A DNA stretch of 64,000 nt from Phytophthora sp. 'mugwort' (Eukaryota; Oomycota; Peronosporomycetes; Peronosporales; Peronosporaceae): assembly GCA_033558025.1 (NCBI GenBank), contig JAUCEF010000014.1, positions 3,472,001 to 3,536,000 on the forward strand, read 5' to 3'. Positions within the stretch are counted from its first letter, which is position 1. Each line of letters opens with the position of its first letter. The position numbers and the translations under genes are program-made. The notes below the pieces were generated by a model that was not told the DNA's origin, searched no databases, and saw only the letters and a program-made list of their open reading frames with translations. Positions 19,324 to 28,842 of this stretch are shown here, in pieces.

Positions 19324-21603
19324 TTAACGCTGCAGCTTTGAAGGAGTATTGATGCCACGCCGCTTCCTTTTCGTGTTTTTCTCGGCGAAGCGCTTGAGCT
19401 CGTCGTATGTGAGCGCTCGCTCTACCTCCTCATCGTCTCCCAACTCCTCTCCAGCCGCAGCTCCGTTCACGTCGTCACGGTGAGAAGTTTTCTTGTCATC
19501 CCCAGCTCGTCTATAATTCCCAGCCACTTCTTGGCCGTGTGAATGCGTTGCTGCAAGTGCTGTTGCGAACTGACGTTGAGACAGCGAGTCGCGCGCGGAT
19601 AGACGACGGCACTGCTGTTGTTGCTTACTCAGTGAAGAGCTGCCGGTACCCTGCCGCTTTGGACACGGTGTCGATGGATTACTGCCCGCACTGGGCGTCA
19701 GGGGCGAACGAGGCAGTACTTGAGCTGGAAGCTCAATAAGTCCATCAACGCCACCAACAGATGGCACGTGTACATGCAGCTTTTGACGTGCGTCTGACGG
19801 CAGTGTCGGAGGGCCATGCCCCACTGGCAATGGTGAGGCTTCATCAGTGCTAGTTTGCGCATGGATCTGTCCATGAGCTCCTATACGAGCTTTTTCTGGC
19901 GATGTGTCGCCTGCTTCCCCACTAGCTTTGTTCTGCAATAGCTCCGTCGTGTACATCTCGATCGCCTGCAAGTACTCGATGACATTCGAGTCCGTGATGC
20001 CCTGACCGAGTGTTGTAACATTTCCACTTGTAGAACCACCAGAGGCTGCGTGAGCGAGCGTATTGTGGACTGAGTGCACTGAAGCCTTTATCCGCCCTAA
20101 TACAGCGTCTCGCTCCTCAATCTCAACGTCCAACTCATCGCATGTCTGTTGTGTTTCGCGCAATGCTGACTCGACTCGTCGACACAACTGCTTCTGTGAG
20201 GCTCGACTTGCTATGCCTTCGCGCGCCTTGAAGGCCTCAATCTGCGTAGTGAGAGCGGCGACCTGACTCTGAAGACCGACCTCCTCACGACTTAACTCCT
20301 CTACACGCTTAAAGCGCTGGAAGTTAGCAGCGTCGCGTGTCAATAGATCCCGAGCCAGTGCTGAAGCATCTTGGAGCCCTGTTCGCTCACGGATAGCGGC
20401 GAAAGCTTGGTCGTATTTGGCTACGAGACTGTCCGGAACTGAAGTAAGGGCTCGGTCGACTCCAATTTTCCAGGACGACAGCGCAGTGACGCGTGACAAC
20501 GCTCCTGCACCCCCTCGGTTGGCTTTAGCTTGCTTTGAGTTCGCGTCCAGACTTCCTAGTAGCTCTGGTACGCCAAAAGCCCCACTCAGGGACGAATTCT
20601 GCAGTTCAATAGCCGCCATTCGCACTCCCGTCTCGCGTCGCCAGTGTTCGATGTTGTGTTTTAACTCTTGAAATTGATGCTCGTACTCGAGTTGCTCGCA
20701 TTCGGCAGCGTCTTGTAGCCGAGCCACTTCACGGACCAACGCGTCGCGAGCCTGCGTCGCTCGACTCAAGTCAGCTTTGGCTTGTTCATGCCGTGACTTG
20801 GATACACTCGTTTCGCGCTCAAGCTTCTTGTAAATGCCGTCAAAGATCACTCGGTCTCGTCGAGCAGCTTCTACGCGGGCGAGCAAATGTTTGTTCGCAG
20901 AATCGACCTCATTCTTGCGAACTAGAGCGAGCTCCAGTCGGTTTTCCGCCATGCGAAGTCTCCCGGATGCAGCAGCGGCGGCCGCAGCGGTTGCCAGAGG
21001 CTTTACAGCTTCACCTTCACCGGTAATTGCAGCTGCAGCTTCATGAGCAGGAACCGGCTGCAAGGCAAGTCGCAAGGCGGTGAGTTCGTGAGTTTTGCGG
21101 ACCATCATTTGCTCCGTTTTCTCCACTTGACGCTGTGTTTTGGTCAGCTTTCGAGCGAACGTGGCAAGGATACACCGGAGTTGCTCGACTCGAATGCGCT
21201 TCTCCTGGCCTAGCAGCTCCCGAGCCGCTCTCGCTTCAATGGATAGCTCTTGCTTGAGCAACTTGTTGTGGTTCTGCAGTCTCTGGATGGTCTCACGAGG
21301 TGCTTGCACTGAAAACACGGCAGAGTGAGCCCCCGGGGGCTTCTTGGCTGGGCTGGAAGCTGCGAAAACATTAGCACCAACTCCCACGAGGACACTTTTC
21401 CGTCGAGCTCGTCCAGTAATCTCCGTGTGAGGCGCCGTCGGAGCTTCAAGGGGGTCGACTTCGTCTCCTCTCGTATTGTGGTCGTTCGCAGCCGCCAACG
21501 TCAACCCAGCGATGATTCCTAGCGTCGTGTTGGTGCTTAGGAGTCTACTCACGGCGTCAGCATTCGCGTCGCTGTCGATCTCAGGACGAAGGTCTCCACT
21601 CAT
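19324..21603 (-). CDS. Coiled-coil protein, outer dynein arm docking complex-like (759 aa)
   Basis: A long, mostly helical protein. Coiled-coil regions cover roughly residues 105-330 and 400-545, with a Ser/Pro-rich, low-complexity C-terminal third. The block after the second coiled coil, ending near GRIKASVHSVHNTL and then VIEYLQAIEMYTTELLQNKA, resembles the conserved region of CCDC63/CCDC114 (ODA-DC2) proteins, which anchor outer dynein arms on axonemal doublets. Oomycete zoospores are flagellated, so such a gene is expected. The similarity is by pattern only, and other axonemal coiled-coil families remain possible. The C-terminus is basic (KNTKRKRRG), suggesting another binding site. Single exon; ATG at 21603. 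Confidence 0.55.
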   Translation of the reverse strand: MSGDLRPEIDSDANADAVSRLLSTNTTLGIIAGLTLAAANDHNTRGDEVDPLEAPTAPHTEITGRARRKSVLVGVGANVFAASSPAKKPPGAHSAVFSVQAPRETIQRLQNHNKLLKQELSIEARAARELLGQEKRIRVEQLRCILATFARKLTKTQRQVEKTEQMMVRKTHELTALRLALQPVPAHEAAAAITGEGEAVKPLATAAAAAAASGRLRMAENRLELALVRKNEVDSANKHLLARVEAARRDRVIFDGIYKKLERETSVSKSRHEQAKADLSRATQARDALVREVARLQDAAECEQLEYEHQFQELKHNIEHWRRETGVRMAAIELQNSSLSGAFGVPELLGSLDANSKQAKANRGGAGALSRVTALSSWKIGVDRALTSVPDSLVAKYDQAFAAIRERTGLQDASALARDLLTRDAANFQRFKRVEELSREEVGLQSQVAALTTQIEAFKAREGIASRASQKQLCRRVESALRETQQTCDELDVEIEERDAVLGRIKASVHSVHNTLAHAASGGSTSGNVTTLGQGITDSNVIEYLQAIEMYTTELLQNKASGEAGDTSPEKARIGAHGQIHAQTSTDEASPLPVGHGPPTLPSDARQKLHVHVPSVGGVDGLIELPAQVLPRSPLTPSAGSNPSTPCPKRQGTGSSSLSKQQQQCRRLSARDSLSQRQFATALAATHSHGQEVAGNYRRAGDDKKTSHRDDVNGAAAGEELGDDEEVERALTYDELKRFAEKNTKRKRRGINTPSKLQR

Positions 21604-21905
21604 AACGAACGGCTCAACTACGAAGCGACTGCAGGAGAATTTGAAGGACGCGGGGGCGTTTCAAAGCGGTGCAGTGCACTGTCATTCTTGTATTTTGTTT
21701 GACATTATAGTGTGTGTTCCTCTGCGTGGTTAATCCACCGAGACTTGGACTCCTCATCCTCTTCGATCGAAGACAAGGCCGAGACACAGATTCTTTGTGC
21801 CTCCCTTTGGTATACGCGCTAAGCGTCAGCATCTCTTACATCTTACAAGCTTACGAGCTTTCATTCAGCACGTAGCGATAGCAAACACTGTGTAGCTAGC
21901 TTTCT

Positions 21906-23699
21906 TCAGCACGCAGCAGTAACAGGGCGACCCTGACGGAAAACCTTCTTGCTCGACTTCTTGATCTCCATGGAACGCGGCGTCGGTAGCGTCGGGACAG
22001 GCTGGACCGCCGCCTTGGACACACTGGGGGGCTTAACCGTCTTCTTCACCACCGGTTTAGTCACCACCGTCACGGCCTTAATCGTTTTCACCACAGGTTT
22101 CGCCACAGACACAGGCTCGATCGTAACCTCAGGGACGCTGACGTTCAAGCTCACCGAGACCTCCTGCATCAACGAGAGCGCAGCCGCACTGGAACGACGA
22201 CGTTTTCCGCCGTTGAAGACGGCACGGCGCGGCAGATGGACACCACACTGAGGCATCTCCTCGTGATCACCCGAGATCGACTCGGGTCCCTCTACTTCAA
22301 CATCGAGGACGATAGCAGACGTAGGTTTCACCGGCGTCGCCGTGTTCACAGTCGACTTTTTGGACACTGAAGATGAAGGCGTCGGGGTCTGGTCAGGATC
22401 AAAGAGCACCACGAGTGGAGCTTTCGGCTTCACGACTGGCTTTAACGACTCTGGCTGGAAGAGCACCACACCAGGAGTTTTTTGTGTCGCAGGTGGAGAT
22501 GACATGGGAGATCGAGGCTTACGGGGCGATGACGCCTTGTGCTGCACAGGAGCAGGGGCCTGTGACCTGGTCCGAGGGGATGATGCCGCTGCATTTGGCT
22601 TACTCGGTGGAGCAGGAGCTGGAGACTTTGGCTTGCTAGGTGGAGCAGGTGCAGGCGACTTTGGTCTGGCTGTAGCAGCAGGAGCTGGAATCTTGGGCTT
22701 GACTGGTGCAGACGGAGACGGCGGTGTCGGGGCCGCAGTTTTCCGTTTCTGTGGGGGAGGAGGTGGCCGCGACTTCGGCTTGGTCGGACCCTTTTGATGC
22801 TTCTTGTGCACGGGATTTCTCTCGCCGTGACGGCTATTGGGGGCGTTCGGCACAGACTTGCGGCCATAGGCGCCTTTGAGTCGACCAGTATCCGCTGGGC
22901 GAGCACCAAGCGAACTACGCCGAGTCACGTCGGAGTTCCGATCGATAAAGCTCGAGCCCAAATCTGATGGACGAGCACCCAGAGACGCGCGGGAGTCGAG
23001 CGAACTTCGAGACGGCGTCACAATTCGTCTGCACAGACACATATCGGAGCATCCGTGCTGCTCTTCCAGAGGCTTTTCCCTCTTGCGAAGACTGCAGTAG
23101 TGGTCGTGTTTGAGCAGCAAGTTGATGGTTTTGCCCTTACCTTCCTTCGTCTTCGCGTACTTGTCAGTGTCGATGCGGAGCCGCTTGACGGGACCCGTGT
23201 GCACGATAATGTTGATACCCAACAGTCTGGAGGCTGCTACGAGCTCCGGGTGGCCGCCCCACGCACCTGCTTCACGAAGTCGTGCGCAGTACTCAACGAC
23301 TCCCTCACCAGCCACAAAGGGCTCGAAGAAGGCACGTTCCAGGTCGATGAAATCTACTAGACGGCGACGTAGCTCCAAGTGGCGGCGTTCATGTCCGTAA
23401 AGCTGGTCGCTAAGTGCTCGGAAGAGGCAGTTCCCGTCCTTGCGGATCGACGCCACCTCCCACCCGAGACGGAGATATTGGCGTTTGTACTGATCGTCGG
23501 TGACCCAGTTGGCGTCCCGAGACGTAACGCTGCTGTCCACGACGAACGAGTTGTCATAGGTGACTCGGGGCGCGTACGCTTCGGCACCGGCGAACTGGCG
23601 GTGCGCGCGCTGTGCTGCGAGGCGCTGGCTGTTGGAGCGCGTCCTGGATGTACCGCGTTCACGGCTGCGCGCGTGGTTCCGGAGCCACGCGAGCGACAT
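21906..23699 (-). CDS. OTU-domain deubiquitinase with long low-complexity tail (597 aa)
   Basis: Cysteine protease of the OTU family, predicted to cleave ubiquitin from substrates. The OTU domain covers about residues 75-205: KDGNCLFRALSDQL with Asp88 and catalytic Cys91, a conserved middle (WGGHPELVAASRLLGINI), and HDHYCSLR with catalytic His200. The order and spacing resemble OTUD3/OTUD5-like members. The remaining 390 residues are rich in Pro, Lys, Ser, Ala and Val, with tandem copies of a KPKSPAPAPPS unit near 22610-22690 and Val/Lys/Pro-rich stretches, and look disordered. I start at the ATG at 23699; the frame is open four codons further but only to a GTG. No intron needed. Confidence 0.9.
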   Translation of the reverse strand: MSLAWLRNHARSRERGTSRTRSNSQRLAAQRAHRQFAGAEAYAPRVTYDNSFVVDSSVTSRDANWVTDDQYKRQYLRLGWEVASIRKDGNCLFRALSDQLYGHERRHLELRRRLVDFIDLERAFFEPFVAGEGVVEYCARLREAGAWGGHPELVAASRLLGINIIVHTGPVKRLRIDTDKYAKTKEGKGKTINLLLKHDHYCSLRKREKPLEEQHGCSDMCLCRRIVTPSRSSLDSRASLGARPSDLGSSFIDRNSDVTRRSSLGARPADTGRLKGAYGRKSVPNAPNSRHGERNPVHKKHQKGPTKPKSRPPPPPQKRKTAAPTPPSPSAPVKPKIPAPAATARPKSPAPAPPSKPKSPAPAPPSKPNAAASSPRTRSQAPAPVQHKASSPRKPRSPMSSPPATQKTPGVVLFQPESLKPVVKPKAPLVVLFDPDQTPTPSSSVSKKSTVNTATPVKPTSAIVLDVEVEGPESISGDHEEMPQCGVHLPRRAVFNGGKRRRSSAAALSLMQEVSVSLNVSVPEVTIEPVSVAKPVVKTIKAVTVVTKPVVKKTVKPPSVSKAAVQPVPTLPTPRSMEIKKSSKKVFRQGRPVTAAC

Positions 23700-25777
23700 G
23701 GTGGTGTTCACAACCTAACAAGATGCACGTAGGGCGCAAATACTCGATCCAACTCGGTTGCAGGCAGTCTAGGAATGAGCCGAGGGCCCGAGAGCTCGAG
23801 AGACCGAGAGAGCGAGAGCCCGGCGCTTTTTTTGGAGGCGTGGAAAGCCCGGACGACGGCGGACCAACTGCAAAAAGGCCACGCAACACCCGCGAGCAAC
23901 ATGTGCAAGGATGCAAGTGACGCAGGACAAGTTGCATCCGGCGGCGGACGCCAATCAACCACACGAATTGACCACAGAGTCGGGCGAAAAGTTCAGCACG
24001 TGCCTTTGAAAGTGTATGCTATAACATACTATTGTGAAGGATATAACATTACAAAGACTGACATTACCAAACTTGCAGTCATAATGTCGAAAGGTCGCAA
24101 CATCAAGTTTGGAAAGGTGAACTGGCTAGCGGGTCGAGCGAGATAAGTTGCATGGCAGACGATCCGCGCGATTTGCACATTTGTCCGAGGATGCTGCTCA
24201 TGTCAACGACAGCCAGAGCCCTCTACGGCCAAAATGCATACTCGAACCCGGCCTCTCCTTTGCTTTCCAGATTTTTCTCGCTCTGCACTTCCTGAGGCTA
24301 TCCCATGCTATCCGCTTCACCAAGATTGGTGTACAGCATAACGAGTGCGCTGACGTCCGAGAGCGTGGAGATTTTTTTCACCCTCCACGTGGCTGCAATG
24401 CAGGCAGCGGCAAAGCCTCAGGGCCAATGTTGAGGAATTTGAGCCAAAGTTCCCGCAGAGTGGAGCTCGACACCTCGAGCAGGCAGATCAGGTTGCGCAC
24501 TCGCAACGATTTCCGACCCACCGATCGGTCGACCATCGTTTCTGTAGAGTTCCAGTACCCTTGACATTTCAGGCATATTATACGAGACCAACATCCTGCT
24601 ACCACAACTCGACGCCGTGATCTAGGGACATTTTCCTCAGGTGAGACCGTCATGGAGGCGATGGAGCGAAGCCCATGACGTCCCGCTTAACGCCAAATCG
24701 AAACATACTGTCGAGACTGACCCAAATTACCCTAGGAGAATGTGGGGGAGCCCCGTTGGCAAAATCCAGACGACAAAAAGTGTACTGGACGCAACGTGTG
24801 TGTGAGGACCATAAACGAACAGATCCACGCGATCGATAGAGAGAAGAACGCAGAGGCAAGCCGCCGTACAATGAACGGCGTACAGACCTCGCTCTTCTCT
24901 CCCCCCTGCTTACATTTCACGCAATGCCCACAAACATGAACACGATTTTTGTCCCGTCTGAATTGCACTGCCACCGTGCAGCTGAGATGATTAAATCCAC
25001 GCCATCAAATAGAAACGGGGAACCACCTCTTTGCCGATGACGACCAGATCAATTGCGATTGAAAAGAGTCAACAGCGGAAAGATGCGCTCATGATTGACC
25101 CAGGAAACCGTACAAATTTGTCTGTTGCTGCTTAGATTCTGTTATTTTGGCAAGGTTGGTTAATATCGGCTAAGGAACATTTTCTTTCGTGAAATCGAGG
25201 CGGACGAGGCGGGACGGCACGACTTGAAACGGCGGAATGATACTGTCCTTACCCACGACCCCAAGGTCTCAAAGGAGTCGGGGCAGCAAAAAAGACACTG
25301 TGCAGCTTAAAACCGCATGCCTAGAATGCAGGGTCCCTACAGTCAATGCAAGGAGGCCAAGGCGGGAGGGAACGATCACTTGAAAATCTGGAAATCTGGC
25401 TAGCGACCATAGTTCACACAGCCAGCGGATTGCAGCATGATGTTCGTACGCTCCCTGTCCGCTTGCTGCTCTTGACGCTGTCTCTTATGAGGGCGTGCTT
25501 TGTGGCTCGTTTACCAGTCGCAGCGCGGCCAATGCGTCTGCTGGAAACCCGATAATATAAACTGATTGTATGATGTCGAAAAAAAAAGTTGCGAAAAGAC
25601 CCACTTCAACGAGAGCTATACTGGAACTAAGTATTGTTTTGTGCTTGTGTGCAGTTGCTTCGTGGGGTCCACATCGATCAAGCTTCTAAACTGTATTTTC
25701 GGTTTAATGATATGTCGGGTTTATAAGTGTTTGACACTTGAATCGCGGTGACCTCCAGTGCCTCAAAAGTTCGCGCC
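23700..25777. other. 2.1-kb intergenic region between divergent OTU and CstF-64 genes
   Basis: Bidirectional promoter space: the OTU gene reads left, the CstF-64 gene right. Short open frames on both strands show no recognisable protein. AT-content rises towards 25550. No RNA gene or clear mobile element was identified. Confidence 0.4.
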
Positions 25778-27267
25778 ATGAGCAATAAGTCGCGCGCGGG
25801 CTCCGCGAAGGAGCGTAGCGTCTTCGGTACGTCTCCAAACTCGGTGCGACCGGCACTATCTTGTCCGGCTGGGTCTCGGACACACAACGCCGTCTATCCC
25901 GCCCTCAAAACCGCTCTAAAATCATCACTAACGCCGACTTCCCCGTGCTCATCCTGTCTCCCATGCCTTTGATGCTGTAATTCAAATTTATTAGTCGGAA
26001 ACATCCCGTACGATGTGACAGAGGACATGCTCAAGGAAATTTTCTCGGAGGCCGGCTCAGTCGTGAATTTCCGGTGCGTTGGAAACTCGGAACATCCTCA
26101 TTATGACTGGAAATGGGGTTTAAGCTGATTGTGTGGACGTGTTAATGATTCTACAGCCTCGTGACGGACCGAGAGACAGGCAAGCCGAAGGGCTACGGCT
26201 TTTGCGAGTATGCGGACGGAGCGACGGCGCTTAGTGCTATGCGCAACCTCAACGGCTACGAGATCAATGGACGCAATCTTCGTGTGGACTTTGCTGATGG
26301 CGGTGACAAGTCCAGCAGTGCAGACAGAAAGCGTCATGATAATGGAGGCCATACTCATCGGGTAGGAGCTAGTGGAGGAAGTTTCAGGAACGGAGGGGCT
26401 GAGGGAGGACCTCCGACGATGGTGACGGGCGAGATGGCGATCCATGCCATCGAGTCAGCCATTGCACGACTGGGGCCAGTCAAGTTGTACGATATGCTGC
26501 TGCAGCTCAAGGAGCACGCAAGACAGAAGCCGGATGTGACCAAGAGTATCTTGATGGCGAACCCGGCACTCACGCATGCTATTGTGCAGAGCTTCAAGAC
26601 GTTGCAGATCCCCATTCCCTCATCCACAGAGGCCCAGCCAGTGCTGCTGGCTCCTCCTCCCATGATGCATCAGCCGCCGCCAATGGCTGGAAGGATGATG
26701 CAGCCTCCGCTTCGCCCACCGATTGGCGGACCCATGGGACCTGGTCCGGGCATTTTGGGCATGGCTCCTCCTGGCGTCCAGCCCGCTATGATGGCTCCTC
26801 ATTCTGCGCCAGCACCGGTCAAGTCTGGTGGTACACGTTGGAGTGCACGGCCTGGCCCTCTGGCTACTCAAGGAACGAGTGCTGCTATGGCTAGTAGACC
26901 CGGTGTAGGCATCCCTTCTTCTAGCCCTATGCATGCTCAACCCCAGCCAGGCTTGATGCCAACACCAACCGGCCCACCACAGTCAAGTGGACTTCCCAGC
27001 AGTAACTTGGCCCATGTTAGTCGCGACCCTCGACGTGCCGGACGAGACCCGCGTTTGGCTAAGAGGCCGTTCCCGGCTGAACAAGGACTGATGCCCACAC
27101 CTGTGGACAACGACCCCTCGAAGCGCGCCAAGCCCAGTGAGACTGGACAGTTCGACGCCATCGCCGAGCTCGCGCGTGACATGACCCCGCAGAAACTAGA
27201 TATGCTGCCACCGAACGAGCGACAAATGCTGTTGGCTTTCATGCAGCAGAACAACATTCCGTTTTAA
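25778..27267 (+). CDS. Cleavage stimulation factor subunit 2, CstF-64 (three exons, 412 aa)
   Basis: Binds the GU-rich element downstream of poly(A) sites in the 3'-end processing complex. Exons 25778-25826, 25995-26073 and 26157-27267 join in frame. Intron 1 is 168 bp (donor GTACGT, acceptor TTAG); intron 2 is 83 bp (donor GTGCGT, acceptor ACAG). The first join creates the RNP2 motif VFVGNI and the second completes the RRM, with RNP1 GYGFCEYAD in exon 3. Then follow the hinge region ([20 protein letters not shown] to SFKTLQIP) that binds CstF-77 or symplekin in known homologues, a Pro/Met/Gly-rich middle, an RDPR-type repeat, and the C-terminal CSTF domain ([20 protein letters not shown]). 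The small first exon starts [14 protein letters not shown]. An in-frame non-ATG extension upstream is not used. Confidence 0.93.
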
Positions 27268-27661
27268 GTGGGGAGTTAAGGAGTGTCTATCGATAGTGTC
27301 CGAGCGCCCACTGGCTAAGTAATCTATGGCAGCGTCTCTGTTAAACTATTTGATGCATTTCAACAGAATTACTACGTAGTAATAGTCAAACAGTCAGATG
27401 GCAATGAAACAGCACAGCAGGAACGTTGCGTTGCCTTTTCGCTATTTGAAGTGTTAAGTCGCCGATAATCTCACTCCTGCCACACAACAATGTCCAAAAT
27501 CTCGTCTCAAACCCTTGTCACTTAAACAAAAAAATAAAGCTCTTTTATCATCTAAAAGCGGTGGCAGTAATAGGTTACAACCTAACACGCACTGGAAGGT
27601 CTCTACTGCCTTTGAAAGCAAATACGCTTCGGCGTAGCCCACTAACTGCCAATCAGGTCAT
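27268..27661. other. Convergent 3' region
   Basis: Shared 3' flank of CstF-64 (+) and EBP2 (-). AT-rich, no coding frame with protein character. Confidence 0.5.
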
Positions 27662-28666
27662 TTACCGCCGACTTTTGGTGCGTTGGTTGGTACGCTGCTC
27701 CTTGCCCGCGCGCTTGCCGCCCTTGGGTGTAGCCTGACTCTTCATCTTGCTCTTGCGCGCACCTGGAAAGCCGGACAAGTCGTTGGTGCTCTGCTTAGTG
27801 TTGCTCTTGCCGTGGCGACGCTTGCCGCCGAAACCGAACTTTGCGTCCTTGGCCTCACGTGCCCTGTTGACGCGGGGTTTCTTGTTGGCGTCATTGCGGT
27901 CGCCGCCGACGTGCTTCCGCTTGCCACTCACAATCGAGTCCAGCTCAGTGTCATCATCGTCCTTGAGACCGCCACGCTTGTCGTTGCCCTTACGCTTCTT
28001 CCACTGCTTAACCGCCTCGAGCGTGTCCTTCTTCTGTTGGTTGCGCTCCTTAATCTTCTCAGCTTGGATCTCCTTAGCCACCTTGCGATGAGCCTGCGAC
28101 TTTTTGCGCTCTTCCACGGCCGTGATCTTCTTTTGCTCGTAAATGAGTTTATCCTTAACCTTGGCCATGTGCGTGTCGCTCTTGAGCATCTCGGCGAAGT
28201 AGTCGTCGGGGCGCTTGTAGGCCACACCCTCCTTCTTAAGGCGCTCCTTGGCTATGCGTACAGAGGCCAGCGTGTTGTTGTAAAAGGCCACCTCACGCTT
28301 CAAGTCGTCGTGCACGCTCTCGAGCTCCAGCGGCACGGCGCACGTGTCCAGCGTCTCCTGCCACGGCAGCTCCTTGGTGTCCCACTCCGTGACCAGAGCC
28401 AGCAGCGCCTCCCTGTTGTACACGCCATTGCTCTCGTGCTTGGCACTCTCAGCCTCGGCCTGCGCCTCAGCAACGAGGCGGCGCTCAATCTCGGCTTCGG
28501 CCTCGGCCTCAGCGTCCTCGTCGTCGCTCTCCACGTCGTTGGCGTCGGCTACGACGGCAGAGCTCAGCGCCGGCGTCTCCAGGATCTCCTCCTCGGCGGC
28601 GTCCTCGGCACGTACCAGTGCGCTCACGGCACGGCCTTTGCGCGCTCCATTACTCTTACGGGCCAT
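27662..28666 (-). CDS. rRNA-processing protein EBP2 homologue (334 aa)
   Basis: Nucleolar factor needed for 27S pre-rRNA processing and 60S ribosomal subunit assembly. The N-terminal third is acidic (Asp/Glu/Ala-rich). The conserved EBP2 core runs from about residue 90 to 245: LPWQETLDTC, FYNNTLASVRIAKERLKK, YKRPDDYFAEMLKSDTHM, and a long Lys/Glu-rich helix (KVKDKLIYEQKKI to KQWKKRK). The C-terminal quarter is very basic (Lys/Arg/Gly), as expected for nucleolar targeting and RNA contact. Length is close to fungal and animal homologues. Single exon; ATG at 28666 in a GCCATG context. Its 5' end is only 176 bp from the 3' end of the IQ/WW gene. A long open frame on the opposite strand is a codon-bias shadow. 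Confidence 0.93.
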   Translation of the reverse strand: MARKSNGARKGRAVSALVRAEDAAEEEILETPALSSAVVADANDVESDDEDAEAEAEAEIERRLVAEAQAEAESAKHESNGVYNREALLALVTEWDTKELPWQETLDTCAVPLELESVHDDLKREVAFYNNTLASVRIAKERLKKEGVAYKRPDDYFAEMLKSDTHMAKVKDKLIYEQKKITAVEERKKSQAHRKVAKEIQAEKIKERNQQKKDTLEAVKQWKKRKGNDKRGGLKDDDDTELDSIVSGKRKHVGGDRNDANKKPRVNRAREAKDAKFGFGGKRRHGKSNTKQSTNDLSGFPGARKSKMKSQATPKGGKRAGKEQRTNQRTKSRR

Positions 28667-28842
28667 GGTTGCTTGTGGTCGGTGTATACAGACACAGGCC
28701 GTCGACCAAGCGCCTAATGTTGAGCAATGGCTGGAATTGGTTGGCCTTGACGTCTGCGACGTCAGTATAAAGGCTTCGCTTTAGTGACTTCACGGAGCAA
28801 TTCGCTCTAGTGACGACAATAGTGACTGTAGCCATGATCACT

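Noticed and set aside
22342..22797. Gly-rich plus-strand frame opposite the OTU tail
   Set aside because: Mirror of the Pro/Ala/Lys repeats; not an independent Gly-rich protein.
27683..28717. 344-codon open frame on the plus strand opposite EBP2
   Set aside because: Leu/Val-rich mirror of a strongly biased coding sequence; no motif, and EBP2 on the other strand is certain.
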